Origin: Sinonovacula constricta
Lineage: Eukaryota; Mollusca; Bivalvia; Cardiida; Solecurtidae
Direction of reading: 5' to 3'
Assembly: GCA_007844125.1 (NCBI GenBank)
Contig: CM017563.1
Coordinates: 15,359,663-15,423,662, forward strand
DNA: 64,000 nucleotides
A model generated the notes under the pieces. That model did no database searches. It was given only the letters and a program-made list of their open reading frames with translations, and was not told the DNA's origin. Positions within the stretch are counted from its first letter, which is position 1, and every line of letters begins with the position of its first letter. Shown here in pieces: positions 50,701 through 62,589 of this stretch. The position numbers and the translations under genes were made by a program.

Positions 50701-53700
50701 TAAGAAAAAGCTTGAGAATGCACTAAAGGCCCTATTTATGGCCCAAGCTTTACCAAACTTTATCTGACTGTTTGCCTGCATGAAATCTTGGATGAGTTTA
50801 TAACTGGGTTACGTGGGGTAAAAAAGTAGGTCACTGGGTCAAATCTAAGAAAAAGCTTGTGAACACACTAGAGGCACCATTTATGGCCCAATCTTCACCA
50901 AACTTGATTAGAATGTTTGCCTGCATGTAATCCTGGATAAGTTGATAACTTGGTCACTTTGGGTTAAAAAGTAGGTCACTATGTCAAAAGCTTGTGAACA
51001 CACTAGAGGCCACATTTACAGGCCAATCTTCATCAAACTTGGTTAAATGTTTTGTCTGCACGTAATCTTGGAAGGGTTCGTTATTGGGTCACATGGGGCC
51101 AAAAATAGGTCACTAGGCCAAAACTTAGGGAAAAGACACAGTGGAGGCCACAGCATTACGCCTGACTCGTCGGTGTCAGTTTAATGGACCGGCCGGGTTC
51201 AGTCCCTGGGCACCTCATAAGTGCCCCTGTGCTGTAATGATAGAAATGTCGCTGCGCAGTATCGGCAAAAATGCCGGCTAATCCCAATCCCAATCCCAAT
51301 CTTCACCAAACTTTATCAGAATATTTGTCTGCATTAAATCTTGGACGAGTATATTATTGTGTCACGTGGGGTCAATAAGCAGGTCATTAGGTCAAATCTC
51401 AGAAAAAAGCTTGTGAACACACTAGAGACCACACTTATAGTCTAATCTTCACTAAACATGGCCAGAATGTTTGCCTGCAAGAAATCTTGGGTGAATTTAT
51501 ACCAAAGTCATGTGAGGCCACATTGATGGCCCAATCATCACCAAACTTGGCCAGAATGTTTGCCAGTATGAAATCTTATACATGTTTTTAAGTGAGTCAT
51601 GTGGATTCAGTAGGTTTCTACTATTGTAGAAAATGTTATCAGCCCAGAGGCCACACTTATGGTCCAATCTTCACTAAAGATTTCTAAAGTAAATAACTCT
51701 TTATTTCTTGATGCCTGATATGAGCCTACTAAAAGCCTGTGTCCTCAGGTGAGCAATTAAGGGCTACCATTGCCCTCTTGTTTAAATTATATTCATCAGT
51801 CTTGACTTACCACTTCCAGGGAAGAAACAGTAATCAGGTAGTGATTTTTAGGACATGCAGTTAATAGTCTTGCAGTTTGCCTTTGAAAAGAGTAAAATCT
51901 TCACCTTAGTGTTTTTATTTTAGTGGAACAGATTACTACAGTGGTGACTGTAGAGGATCTATTACAAGGGAGTCCACCAGACTATGCCATCTTGTTTGGG
52001 ATGTTAACCAAGTTTGATCTGGACAGCGAGACACCAGAACGTTTCATCAAGCACAGATGGTAGGTAGGATCATCCTAATGAAAAATTGTGATGCTATTCT
52101 ATGATAGTGTTTGAAATCTTACAAAAAATGTTTTAGAATTAATTTTAAAAATTAAAAAAAAAAATAATTTAAAAAATTCTTTAAGAAAAAAAAAAGTTTT
52201 ATTAAATAAAACATCCCTATATTGTTAGAGCATGAATATATGCTATTTAAGAGCTATGTTATATCAAACATGCACCTGTAAACAGTACAATTAGTTTACT
52301 ACAATAGTGTATTTTTGTTGTTAGAGCCTAAAGCTAAGCACCTCCTGTTTCCAGGGTTAAACCAAGACTTAACTCGGCGATGCTGCAGATGTTTAACCTT
52401 ACACAGGACTGTTGGCATTGATCTTCTGTTATTTTTAGACAGACGTTTGATGATCAAGACATTTTTATTAGAATGTTTAAATTACATCTGCAGTATGTTC
52501 AGTTTTGTTATCTCAAAGAGTCACAAATTAGACCAATTTGTACCAGTTTGTGAATCCTGCAGATGCTTTAACAAGCATGTGAGTCTTAACAATTGTGTTA
52601 TGTTAAGAAAAGGCTTATTTGGATTGTACATGACTGTTACATTATACAAGCATGCTCAGTCGTCAAGCTCCAGGTGCCACAAGCAAGTCACATCTGACAA
52701 AAGGAACAAGTATTTTAGCCAAGATTGCAGTCAGGGTGTGCTGCATATGTTCAACCTGATATGAAACTTACAATTAAGACTGATTTTGTATGTACATAGA
52801 ATATTTTCTGTTGTCAGCTCTAATTGCCACAAAATAGTCACCTCTGACAATGGGTACCAGTGTTTGAACCAGGACTGCAGTCAGGGTGTGCTGCAGTTGT
52901 TCAACCAGTCAGGGGAGATTACTGGAGCAGAACCAGAGCAGGACTTCAGCCTGCCCATAGATATCAGTGACCACTCAGGCACCATCCACACTCGCCTCAC
53001 TGAGCCCATTCTCAGCAACCTCACTGGCTGGAATGTGCGTTCATTTTATTGTTGTTGGTTTTGTTTGAAACAGTAGTAACACTGACACAGTTATAGCCAT
53101 TATATGTGACCATGGCACTGAGGAAAAACTTAAGTTAATCTGTGTAAAACCATCTCTACACTGCATCCTCAAAACTAAATATTTAAGTAATGAAATAATA
53201 AGAAGTTATTTTGAGCAGAAATCAGTAGATTCTAACCTAGGCTGATTCAAGGTTTGTAAAAGTTACCACAATTGCCTTAATTATGAACGGTGCTTTAGCA
53301 TTGGTTGGCCACATTACAGAATATTGAAATGGAGTGTATTATTATGTCACATGCATCAGTACTCATTGTAAGGGCTGCAATTGAAGTCTTGACTCCCCCA
53401 AGTATATGTACATGTATCAATTGATGTGGAAGTTATTGTTGTTTACCCCAGTGCATTAAACACTTTAATGCCCAAATGTGTATGATAGTTGTAAAATGTA
53501 TATTTATTGGTATATGTTTTTTCATAACACATTTGTCTGGGTTTTTTTCAGTGTTTTCTGACGTTTCAAACACTTTCATTGTTATGGTAAATGATAAAAA
53601 ATATTTTCTTTTCTTGCTTGAAAAAAAACACACTGATAAACTAATTCATTGCGTATGGTGTTTTATAAATGCAGTTGCATTTCTGTTGAATTTTAATATT

Positions 53701-54325
53701 TATTTAGGTAAAGGATTTACTGAACTTGGACATTAAAAAGCGCACAGATTTGAAGTGGAACTACCTGCTTGAAAGGTGTAAATTCTACATAAAGGTGGGT
53801 CCTAAAAAACAAGTTAGAAGTCCATTTAAAGCACAAAATAAAATATATAGAAATTCACTAGAAAAAAACAACTATAACATAATAATCTTAACATTGAATA
53901 AGTATTTATGATTTATATATAGTGGAGCTATACACGTATATGGAGTTTATTACTCTGTAATATATATATATTTTTATCGAAGCAACCATTTTATGTGAGG
54001 TTTCTATGATTAAATCGATAGAATATGTAAGATTTTTACACTGTAAATATGCCAACCATATGTGAAAAGAAATGGGTGGGTTTAATATTTAATGGAAGTA
54101 ATTTTGGTTGAACAATTTAATCCTACATAAATCAGAATCAGCAGTGTTAATTGCTCTTTTATAATTTGTAAAAGAAAGTTATTTATTCCAGTCTTACACC
54201 TTACAATTTTTCAGATGCAGAAATTTTTCCATGAGCCAGGTCGTTTAATAGTGAGGGTGATATCCTGCTCTAGGGCTGATCCTGCAGAGTTGCTACAGAT
54301 CATAAACCAAGGGTGCAAAAACTAA
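44745..54325 (+). CDS. MEIOB: MEIOB, meiosis-specific OB-fold protein, 13 exons
   Basis: Exons: 44745-44891, 45543-45600, 46222-46353, 46785-46860, 47350-47542, 47686-47786, 49058-49110, 49575-49670, 49994-50089, 51924-52059, 52818-53034, 53708-53794, 54215-54325. Phases agree throughout and give 500 aa (human about 440-470). MEIOB is an RPA1-like ssDNA-binding factor that acts with SPATA22 in meiotic double-strand-break repair. Family blocks: TVLGVIIAKE and SERFLLNFTLRDSPSGFVNV (first OB fold), YYTLEDVLANGQSLN and RCEVKLFDE (second), GEELVDIAQSWIPNET, VLFVADVRMNFDDYRSAMVA, and a Cys knuckle C363-x2-C366-x11-C378-x4-C383 inserted in the last OB fold, which continues through ISDHSGTIHTRLTEP. 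The N-terminal ~45 residues are Ser/Thr-rich and not conserved. Introns 6 and 9 hold tandem-core elements, intron 1 a SINE, intron 10 decayed copies of exon 11. Confidence 0.95.
45173..45400 (+). mobile_element. tRNA-derived SINE, family B, 5' truncated
   Basis: Begins within the head (CTCCTCTAACTGCTTAGTC), retains GGGTTCAAGTC and GGACTTAATGAAGGAAGG, then the family-B body to a TGCAATATATTTCAGAAAC end. It lies in MEIOB intron 1. Confidence 0.7.
47851..48732 (+). mobile_element. Pearl/Helitron-like tandem-core element, 3' truncated
   Basis: 5' end GCTCACCTGAGCACAACG with its hairpin and GGGGAGCTTTGTGATACCGC, then five to six ~146-bp core units. It breaks off mid-unit (TTGGTCAGAATTG) at about 48732 without the terminal palindrome. 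It lies in MEIOB intron 6. Apparent short ORFs are products of the repeat. Confidence 0.8.
50132..51782 (+). mobile_element. Pearl/Helitron-like tandem-core element, 5' truncated
   Basis: About ten core units (about 146 bp each) running to the full 3' end (CTCAGGTGAGCAATTAAGGG, palindromic GGGCTACCATTGCCC with changes, CTTGTTT at 51782). The 5' terminal hairpin is absent. A truncated SINE lies inside one unit (51151-51298). It occupies most of MEIOB intron 9, starting about 42 bp after the donor. Confidence 0.8.
51151..51298 (+). mobile_element. tRNA-derived SINE, family A, 5' truncated, nested
   Basis: Matches the body of the 63404-63665 copy from ACAGCATTACGCCTGACTCG to an (AATCCC) repeat tail, lacks the tRNA head, and splits a core unit of the host element. 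Confidence 0.8.
52315..52764 (+). pseudogene. Decayed tandem copies of MEIOB exon 11
   Basis: Three degenerate copies precede the real exon 11 (52818). The best is 52660-52764, encoding CSRCHKQVTSDK and QDCSQGVLHMFN: the third knuckle Cys (C378 equivalent) is Tyr, the frame ends in TGA, and the upstream AAG lacks a pyrimidine tract. A shorter copy lies around 52500-52580 (TTGTACCAGTTTGTGAA, CCTGCAGATGCTTTAAC), and one at about 52345-52402 (TTAAACCAAGACTTAACTCG, TGCTGCAGATGTTTAACC). Spacing is about 155-185 bp, so exon plus flanking intron was duplicated stepwise. None is expected to be spliced in. Confidence 0.75.
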
Positions 54326-55485
54326 GATCTAGTCAAAATTCAAATGGACCAAAAGTCATTTCCCACATAACAAAAAGAAAAGAAACATTCATTAAGTTAC
54401 TAACCTTACCCACCACACCTCCTCAAAAAAAGATTAGTTTATGTATGATTAAAAGAAATAATATATTTTCATATAATTATAGTGAGGTGATTTTAGCAAA
54501 CTCGCTATTCATTCATTCTAAAAAAAGCAAAACGAATCAACTAACAATAATGTAAACAAGCAAAAATGTTAATATTCATTTTTGTTAAGGTTTTTTTAAA
54601 TTTGAAGTTAAATGCTAAATTGTTCTTTGTAAACTTTCTTGACAATTTTAAGAAGTATCAAGTATTAACAAAGTACACTTGTCTCCATTAACTTCAAATC
54701 ACCATTTGTTCACTGTTTTTTGCTGATTACTTATGCTTTTTGATTTTATAAATTATGTGATGGGACCCTTATCCCAGAAGTGTTGTGCAATGTAAGCAGT
54801 GTGATAAGTCAAATAGTTTTATCAACAGTTAGTTTTATATGTACTTGTTAATGTTTATTTTGGTGATTTGGTTTATTCCATTAAAATTGTTATTTGTTAA
54901 AGCTGCATTTATTGTATTAATTTCCATGCCATTGTTTCTTTTAAATTATACAAAATACTTTTAAAAAATAAAAATGTATATGCTTAATGAGAAATATTCA
55001 ATCTCTGCTTGTAGGGTTCTTTTTACCCTGACATTAAATGAGAAGTTAAGAACATGTGATAAAAATTTATTGCTCATTAATGCCAGCACTTTTACAATGA
55101 ACAGAACATGTACAATTAAACAGACAGACATACTATGGCAAAACATCATGGAAAATATACATGATAACATTGAAAATGTTAGGGATTCAACTTTTTGCCT
55201 AACAACTTTCAATTACGCTTGATACAAAATTAGCATAATTAAAAATCCTTTTCTGACCAAACAAAAGAAATATGTCCTTGTGGTCAGGTCATGGCAGTGG
55301 CTTTCATTAATCATGGGCAGGTTTTCTGTGATCTGACAGGAGATATTTTCCAGGGAAGAAAACTTGACTGGAAAAATCAATTATCAGAAAAATATCAGTG
55401 TCTCAACATCAGTTAAACAACAAGTCTTCACATGTCAATAATAATTTCAAACAACATATTTATCTGTAAGTCGCCAGATGGAAAA
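54326..55485. other. Tail-to-tail spacer: 3' ends of MEIOB and the downstream minus gene
   Basis: AT-rich, no coding exons recognised. MEIOB candidate poly(A) signal AATAAA at 54967-54972; minus-strand hexamers (TTTATT on plus) near 54853 and 54908. If both late sites are used, the two transcripts would overlap. Confidence 0.4.
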
Positions 55486-58400
55486 TCATCGTGAGTTTTT
55501 CTTTTCTTCCATAGCCTGAAATAAACAAATAATGAATTTGAAATATATGCATCCAGTACAGCTTTGAACTACAATAGAAACAACCATATTAAAGAAAAAA
55601 GTAACAGCTTACTAAATGTTCTTTCATCAGGATATTGGTATAAATCAGGAAATTGGTAAAATGTAATACCCTGTTATAGTCCACTTTTAAGCTAGTGCGT
55701 GTTCAACTTTTATAGCCTGGTCATTAGGTGCATGTCCCAACCCCAACAAATGGCACTTGGAAGTTGTAACGGTAATAATGACCCAAATAACCCTATGTAT
55801 TCATTATACAAATGTGCGAGTTGTAACAATCGGAAGAAAATTTCTTTATGAAGGTAATTATTAGCTAGTGGACCCTTGGTTTGAACTCTGGATCCTAGAA
55901 TCCAGAATGGTCTGTCCTGCCACTGGACTATCCTGCTCCTTAAAAGAACTAGGTACATGTACATATAATTTGCAGATGAAGTTACATCCTCATTAGTGCA
56001 TTTTAAGTATACTCTTTGGAAGAATCAATAGAAAAATATGCAAAAGTATACTAATATGATATAATGCCTTTCTTAAAGAGTTCAACAATAATTGTTATCC
56101 ATCTACTCAGTAATTACCACACATTCCAATGGAAAATTTAATTTATAATCTGTAAATGAAGTCCATTTCAAATTCATCTAAAGTAAAAAACAAAAAAAAG
56201 CCTCATACCCCGGTTTCACTCAAATGCAATCATAAGTTCTTATTCAGACAAATGATTGTGCAATTAAAAAGAATGTACATACCAGGTATTGCTTGGCCAA
56301 TATCAGATGTTGGCGCAGATCCATCTGCGTGGTGCGAACAAACCGGATCATGTTGTCTGGCACTGGGGGCCTCTGTTGTTTGAAATAATTGTGCACTGTA
56401 GTGTACTTCTCTTCCAGCTCCTGAAGTCTGTTGATTCGCTTCTTGTTCAGATACCCAGTGAATGATCTTATCACAGATTGTCTCTGCCCATGAAGCCTTT
56501 TGATGTCTTCTTCCATGACCTTTATCTTGCTTGGATCACCAGTACATTTATTTTTCTCCTTTATCAGGGTGTCAAGTTCTTTCTTTAAGTTTAGTAGTCT
56601 GTGATATGGTTTCATGGAGAAGGGGGTCATGAGGATTAAGAAGACATCTTCCTCCTCAGACTTAAAGCTATGCAATTCTTCTTCAAGAAGTATGTCATTT
56701 GGTACTCGTCTGTTCGGATAACCATAAAAACTTGTCCTCTGTAAAAGCCCCCTCATCTCAAACTCAACTGTGTCAAAGGCTGAAAGCAATTCATTTTTTT
56801 TAATAGAAACGGGGAGGACACCGGCAGCTTTTTTCTGTTGTTTCATTTCTGTTGTTATTCTAGTGATTATTTCAAGTTCTTTCTTTATTTCATCATGGCC
56901 AACTTCTGGACTGTAATTTGGCTGTATAACAGGTTTAGTTGATGATAATGAAGATGAGGCTAATAATGATGACGGAGATGATGTTGCCATAGGTGGACAA
57001 TTAATTTCAACTACAACATCAACCTTTGTCTTTCTGTAACCCTCTTTTTCAATAGCATTTTTTACATTAAGACGGATCTTTCTTCTCCTTTGTTTTGGAA
57101 TAATACTAAGATCTGTATTGAGAGCATAAGGGATAATGTTCTGGAGAGGCTGTATGTTGTCTGTCTCTAGTTCTATTTTTAACCAATCACCAAGGGTTTT
57201 CACTTGACTTCTAGCCACTATTTTCTGCTTAGTTTTGGTAATGGAAGCAGCAGACTTTGACAAGAGATCCACATCAACTTCTGCCACTTGACCAAATCTT
57301 GATTTGAGAGATGAATTATTACTTCCTCTAACTCTCTCAATAGGTGTCCTGTCTCCATGTTTGATCATGTCAGACCACTCTGAAGCAGTTCTGTATAACC
57401 CTCTGCCTTGCTCGTAACTTTGAAATGATTGTAACCCAACATTGGGAACAATTCTCGTAGGAGGTTCTTGTAGCTGACCTGCTCCCAAGCTTTGAATTCT
57501 TTGACAAGGACCATAAGATGGATCTCTATTCATAACAACTCTATGAGAGTCAGTAAATAGCTTAACAGGACTTCCACCCACAATATCATCATCATCATCA
57601 CTTATTTCACCATCTTCCAGCTCAGATGATGTCCCTGTTTCTTCAACTTTTCTTTTCGGACTCACTTCCTCCTCATCCAAATTTTCCAATGTACTTTTTA
57701 TCACATCCTTGACTTTTGACAGTGTTTCGATATCATGTTGCTCCAAGACCTGAGCCATCTTATTAGAAATATCACCTGAGTCTTCATTATTCTGTTCCTC
57801 AATCCTGGGTCTTTTAGTTTCAGCTGAATTTCTCCTTTTATCAATTACAACTCTCTTTCTTTCCATTAAAGATGAAATAGGTTGGCTTGGTATATTTTTA
57901 TAATGAGCACTGGCATCTGAAATATTTTGTGTTTGAATAACCTTTATAGCACTGTTTTTGCTCATTGTGTAATTAGGAGAAGGTCTCACATCTGAAGCAG
58001 CAGCATTAATGAATGACGTTGCAGCATTTACATTATGAGAGCTTGGACCAGATTGACCAACAATATGAATAGGCATACCAGTGGATCTTTGATTTCTCAT
58101 GGGAACAATCATTCTTACTGGTTGAACAACAACCATATCTATGTTACTGACGGGAACTGGTTGAATTGGTCTCATGCCTGCAACCATCGGCATAGGCAGT
58201 GGCTGAATACTTGGTGGCATAACCGGCTGGCTCCCGTAGCGTACTGTCTGTCCTGTTACTGGGTGAATATAGTGCAAAGGAAGTGGTTTGTCTAGACCGG
58301 GTTGGACCTCCACCAATGGCTGCGGAATATTAACAGGAGAGGTAGATCTGAATCCAGGACCACTGCTGACTCTTGTTGCTATAGATGAGATATTTGATTG

Positions 58401-61400
58401 TTGCATGATGGGAGAAGGGCTACTATACTGTGATGTGTTTACAGTACTAACATGCCTTAAGTTCTGTCCACTGCCAATAGTTTGAATTCCTTGGACTTGC
58501 TGGGTTTGTTTCATTTCCTTATTTATTGGCTTCATGGGAGGCTTAGACGGTTGACCCACAACTTGTATAGCTGAACCAACAGCATTTTCTGTGTATGCTT
58601 TACCAGTTTTTGGATTGACAATTTTTGTTTCATTTTTGAATCTTATCACAATTTTCTTTCTCTTATCTTCAATGAAGTCTTTGATATCATCCTGTTTATG
58701 TAGCACAGTCTTGCCCTCATCAATCTTGAGATCATCATCCTCTTTATTAGTGTTTTCAAGAGTTGTAACCTCTAGTTCCTCAGATGCCTGAAGGAAAACA
58801 ATGAACCAAATTGTTATACATGCTTTCAATCATAAGTTAAAGCATTAAATTTATTAATCCAAAATAACAATAATAAAAATGTAATAACCATAATGCATAA
58901 TTTGAATCATCATCATCATTACCATGATTATCACCATTTTTCTTAAAAAGCTATTTTAAAAAGTAGACCTTTTTCTTTTTATTTTCATCTCTGACCATTG
59001 TCAGTCAACATTACCATCCCTTTTCTTCCTAAAACCAGTTCCTTGATGTGAAAGTGTTTCTCTGGTTTTGATCTATAACTATAGCAGGAAGGCATCAGAA
59101 TTATTACACCTACAACACTACAAGCTCCCCATAGAAGCATACCTGGTTCTTAAGTTCTATGACTAACATTATCACCATCAAAATCCCCCTTCCCATCATA
59201 ACTAACAACACCATCATCATTCCCCTCCCCATCATTATTGGTACAAACAACATCATCAACTTCACCACCATGCCCTCCATCATTACCAACAACACTATCG
59301 CCATCATCATCCCCTCTCCATCATTTTTACCAACAACACTATCACCATCATCATCCCCTCGCCATCACTATTACCAACAACAATATCACCATCATCATTC
59401 CCTCTCCAACATTATTACCAACAACACTATTACCATCATCATCCCCTCTCCAACATTATTACCAACAACACTATTACCATCATCATCCCCTCTCCATCAC
59501 TATTACCAACAACACTATCACCTTTATCATTCCCTCTCCATCACTATTACCAACAACACTATTACCATCATCATCCCCTCTCCAACATTATTACCAACAA
59601 CACTATTACCATCATCATCCCCTCTCCATCACTATTACCAACAACACTATCACCATCATCATTCCCTCTCCATCACTATTACCAACAACACTATCACCAT
59701 CATCATTCCCTCTCCATCATTATTGCCAACAACATCATCATCATTCCCTCTCCATCATTATTGCCAACGACATCACCATCATCATTCCCTCTCCATCACT
59801 ATTACCAACAACACTATCACCATCATCATTCCCTCTCTATCATTATTGCCAACATCATCATCATCATTCCCTCTCCATCATTATTACCAACATCATCATC
59901 ATCATTCCCTCTCCATCATTATTACCAACAACATCACCATCATCATTCCCTCTCCATCACTATTACCAACATCATCATCATCATTCCCTCTCCATCATTA
60001 TTACCAACAACATCACCATCATCATTCCCTCTCCATCATTATTACCAACAACATCATCATCATTCCCTCTCCATCACTATTACCAACATCACTCTCATCA
60101 TGTCCTCTCCATCATTATTACCAACATCATCATCATCATTCCCTCTCCATCATTATTACCAACAACATCACCATCATCATTCCCTCTCCATCACTATTAC
60201 CAACATCATTATCATCATTCCCTCTCCATCATTATTACCAACATCACTCATCATGTCCTCTCCATCATTATTACCAACATCATCATCATCATTCCCTCTC
60301 CATCATTATTACCAACAACATCACCATCATCATTCCCTCTCCATCACTATTACCAACATCATCATCATCATCATTCCCTCTCCATCATTATTACCAACAT
60401 CATCATCATCATTCCCTCTCCATCATTATTACCAACAACATCACCATCATCATTCCCTCTCCATCACTATTACCAACATCATCATCATCATTCCCTCTCC
60501 ATCATTATTACCAACAACATCACCATCATCATTCCCTCTCCATCACTATTACCAACATCATCATCATCATTCCCTCTCCATCATTATTACCAACAACATC
60601 ACCATCATCATTCCCTCTCCATCATTATTACCAACAACATCATCATCATTCCCTCTCCATCACTATTACCAACATCACTCTCATCATGTCCTCTCCATCA
60701 TTATTACCAACATCATCATCATCATTCCCTCTCCATCATTATTACCAACAACATCACCATCATCATTCCCTCTCCATCATTATTACCAACAACATCATCA
60801 TCATTCCCTCTCCATCATTATTACCAACATCACCATCATCATTCCCTCTCCATCATTATTACCAACATCATCATCATCATTCCCTCTCCATCATTATTAC
60901 CAACAACATCACCATCATCATTCCCTCTCCATCATTATTACCAACAACATCATCATCATTCCCTCTCCATCATTATTACCAACATCACTCTCATCATGTC
61001 CTCTCCATCATTATTACCAACATCATCATCATCATTCCCTCTCCATCATTATTACCAACAACATCATCATCATCATTCCCTCTCCATCATTATTACCAAC
61101 ATCATCATCATCATTCCCTCTCCATCATTATTACCAACAACATCACCATCATCATTCCCTCTCCATCATTATTACCAACAACATCATCATCATTCCCTCT
61201 CCATCACTATTACCAACATCACTCTCATCATGTCCTCTCCATCATTATTACCAACATCATCATCATCATTCCCTCTCCATCATTATTACCAACAACATCA
61301 TCATCATCATTCCCTCTCCATCATTATTACCAACAACATCATCATCATTCCCTCTCCATCATTATTACCAACAACAACATCATCATCATTCCCTCTCCAT

Positions 61401-62589
61401 CATTATTACCAACAACATCATCATCATCATTCCCTCTCCATCATTATTACCAACAACATCATCATCATTCCCTCTCCATCATTATTACCAACAACATCAT
61501 CATCATCATTCCCTCTCCATCACTATTACCAACAACATCACCATCATCATTCCCTCTCCATCATTATTACCAACATCACCATCATCATTCCCTCTCCATC
61601 ATTATTACCAACATCATCATCATCATTCCCTCTCCATCATTATTACCAACAACATCACCATCATCATTCCCTCTCCATCATTATTACCAACAACATCATC
61701 ATCATGTCCTCTCCATCATTATTACCAACATCATCATCATCATTCCCTCTCCATCACTATTACCAACAACATCATCATCATTCCCTCTCCATCATTATTA
61801 CCAACAACATCATCATCATTCCCTCTCCATCACTATTACCAACAACATCACCATCATCATTCCCTCTCCATCATTATTACCAACATCACCATCATCATTC
61901 CCTCTCCATCATTATTACCAACATCATCATCATTCCCTCTCCATCATTATTACCAACATCATCATCATCATTCCCTCTCCATCATTATTACCAACAACAT
62001 CACCATCATCATGTCCTCTCCATCATTATTACCAACATCATCATCATCATTCCCTCTCCATCATTATTACCAACAACATCACCATCATCATTCCCTCTCC
62101 ATCATTATTACCAACAACATCATCATCATCATTCCCTCTCCATCACTATTACCAACAACAACATCATCATCATACCCTCTCCATCATTATTACCAACAAC
62201 ATCACTATCATCATTCCCTCTCCATCATTATTACCAACAACATCATCATCATTCCCTCTCCATCACTATTACCAACAACATCATCATCATTCCCTCTCCA
62301 TCATTATTACCAACAACATCATCATCATCATTCCCTCTCCATCACTATTACCAACAACATCATCATCATCATACCCTCTCCATCATTATTACCAACAACA
62401 TCACTATCATCATCCTCTCTCCATCATCACTATAACAGGATTCACACAGAAGCATACTTGTTTCTCTGGTTGCGTATCTATGACCAAGGCAGAGTCCACT
62501 TCACCCTCCTCAACATGTTCCTCCTCTGCCATCTTGCCTTTACTCTTGACATCAGATTTGTCATCATCGTAAGACTCGGTGGTAGACGT
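55486..62589 (-). CDS. Large unrecognised protein, C-terminal three exons (5' end outside window)
   Basis: Exons on minus: 62589-62458 (44 codons), 58787-56283 (835 codons), 55515-55486 (ends AMEEKKNSR, stop). GT/AG borders keep phase 0. The 44-codon exon is acidic (EEEHVEEGEVDSALV). The long exon has, in order, an acidic/Lys region (KRKKIVIRFKNETKIVNP), a Pro/Gln/Val/Ser-rich disordered stretch, a basic KRKRVVIDKRRNSAETKRPR-like nuclear-signal segment, an acidic run (LEDGEISDDDDDIVGG), a conserved-looking folded part (TLGDWLKIELETDN, IPYALNTDLSIIPKQRRRKI, VDVVVEINCPP) and a C-terminal charged helix/coiled coil (HRLLNLKKELDTLIKEKNKC to the end). This composition suggests a nuclear/chromatin or RNA-processing factor, but I do not recognise the family. 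The 3.67-kb intron between the first two exons is mostly satellite. Confidence 0.8.
55710..55945 (-). mobile_element. tRNA-derived SINE, third family
   Basis: Minus-strand head at about 55942-55865: GGATAGTCCAGTGGCAGGAC (A-box) and GAGTTCAAACC (B-box), followed by an AT-rich body. It lies in the last intron of the unknown minus-strand gene. Confidence 0.6.
59054..59163 (-). repeat. Two decayed copies of the 62458 exon end and donor
   Basis: Plus-strand GTGTTTCTCTGGTTTTGATC (59054) and GAAGCATACCTGGTTC with TTCTATGAC (59134-59163) match the real exon end/donor at about 62450-62485 (GAAGCATACTTGTTTCTCTG, then GGTT and TATCTATGAC). Sequence next to the first copy (ATAGCAGGAAGGCATCAGAA) also resembles the intron just after the real donor (ATAACAGGATTCACACAGAA). 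They border the satellite on its far side. Confidence 0.7.
59164..62440. repeat. 3.3-kb satellite, 36-45 bp unit, nearly G-free on plus strand
   Basis: Roughly 80 units of CATTCCCTCTCCATCATTAT followed by TACCAACAACATCACCATCAT, with length variants from gain or loss of CAT/CAA triplets. The plus strand has almost no G apart from a few at the left end and in about seven TGTCCTC variants. Those variants recur with neighbouring units (near 60101, 60687, 60997 and 61231), showing higher-order block duplication. All three plus frames stay open because the unit has no stop. It lies in an intron of the minus-strand gene and ends 18 bp from the splice donor. Confidence 0.97.

Noticed and set aside
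58787..58829. Upstream extension of the 861-codon ORF beginning with a hydrophobic MKACITIWFIVFLQ
   Set aside because: It looks like a signal peptide, but it is intron sequence before the CAG acceptor at 58788-58790. A preceding exon with matching phase exists at 62589-62458.
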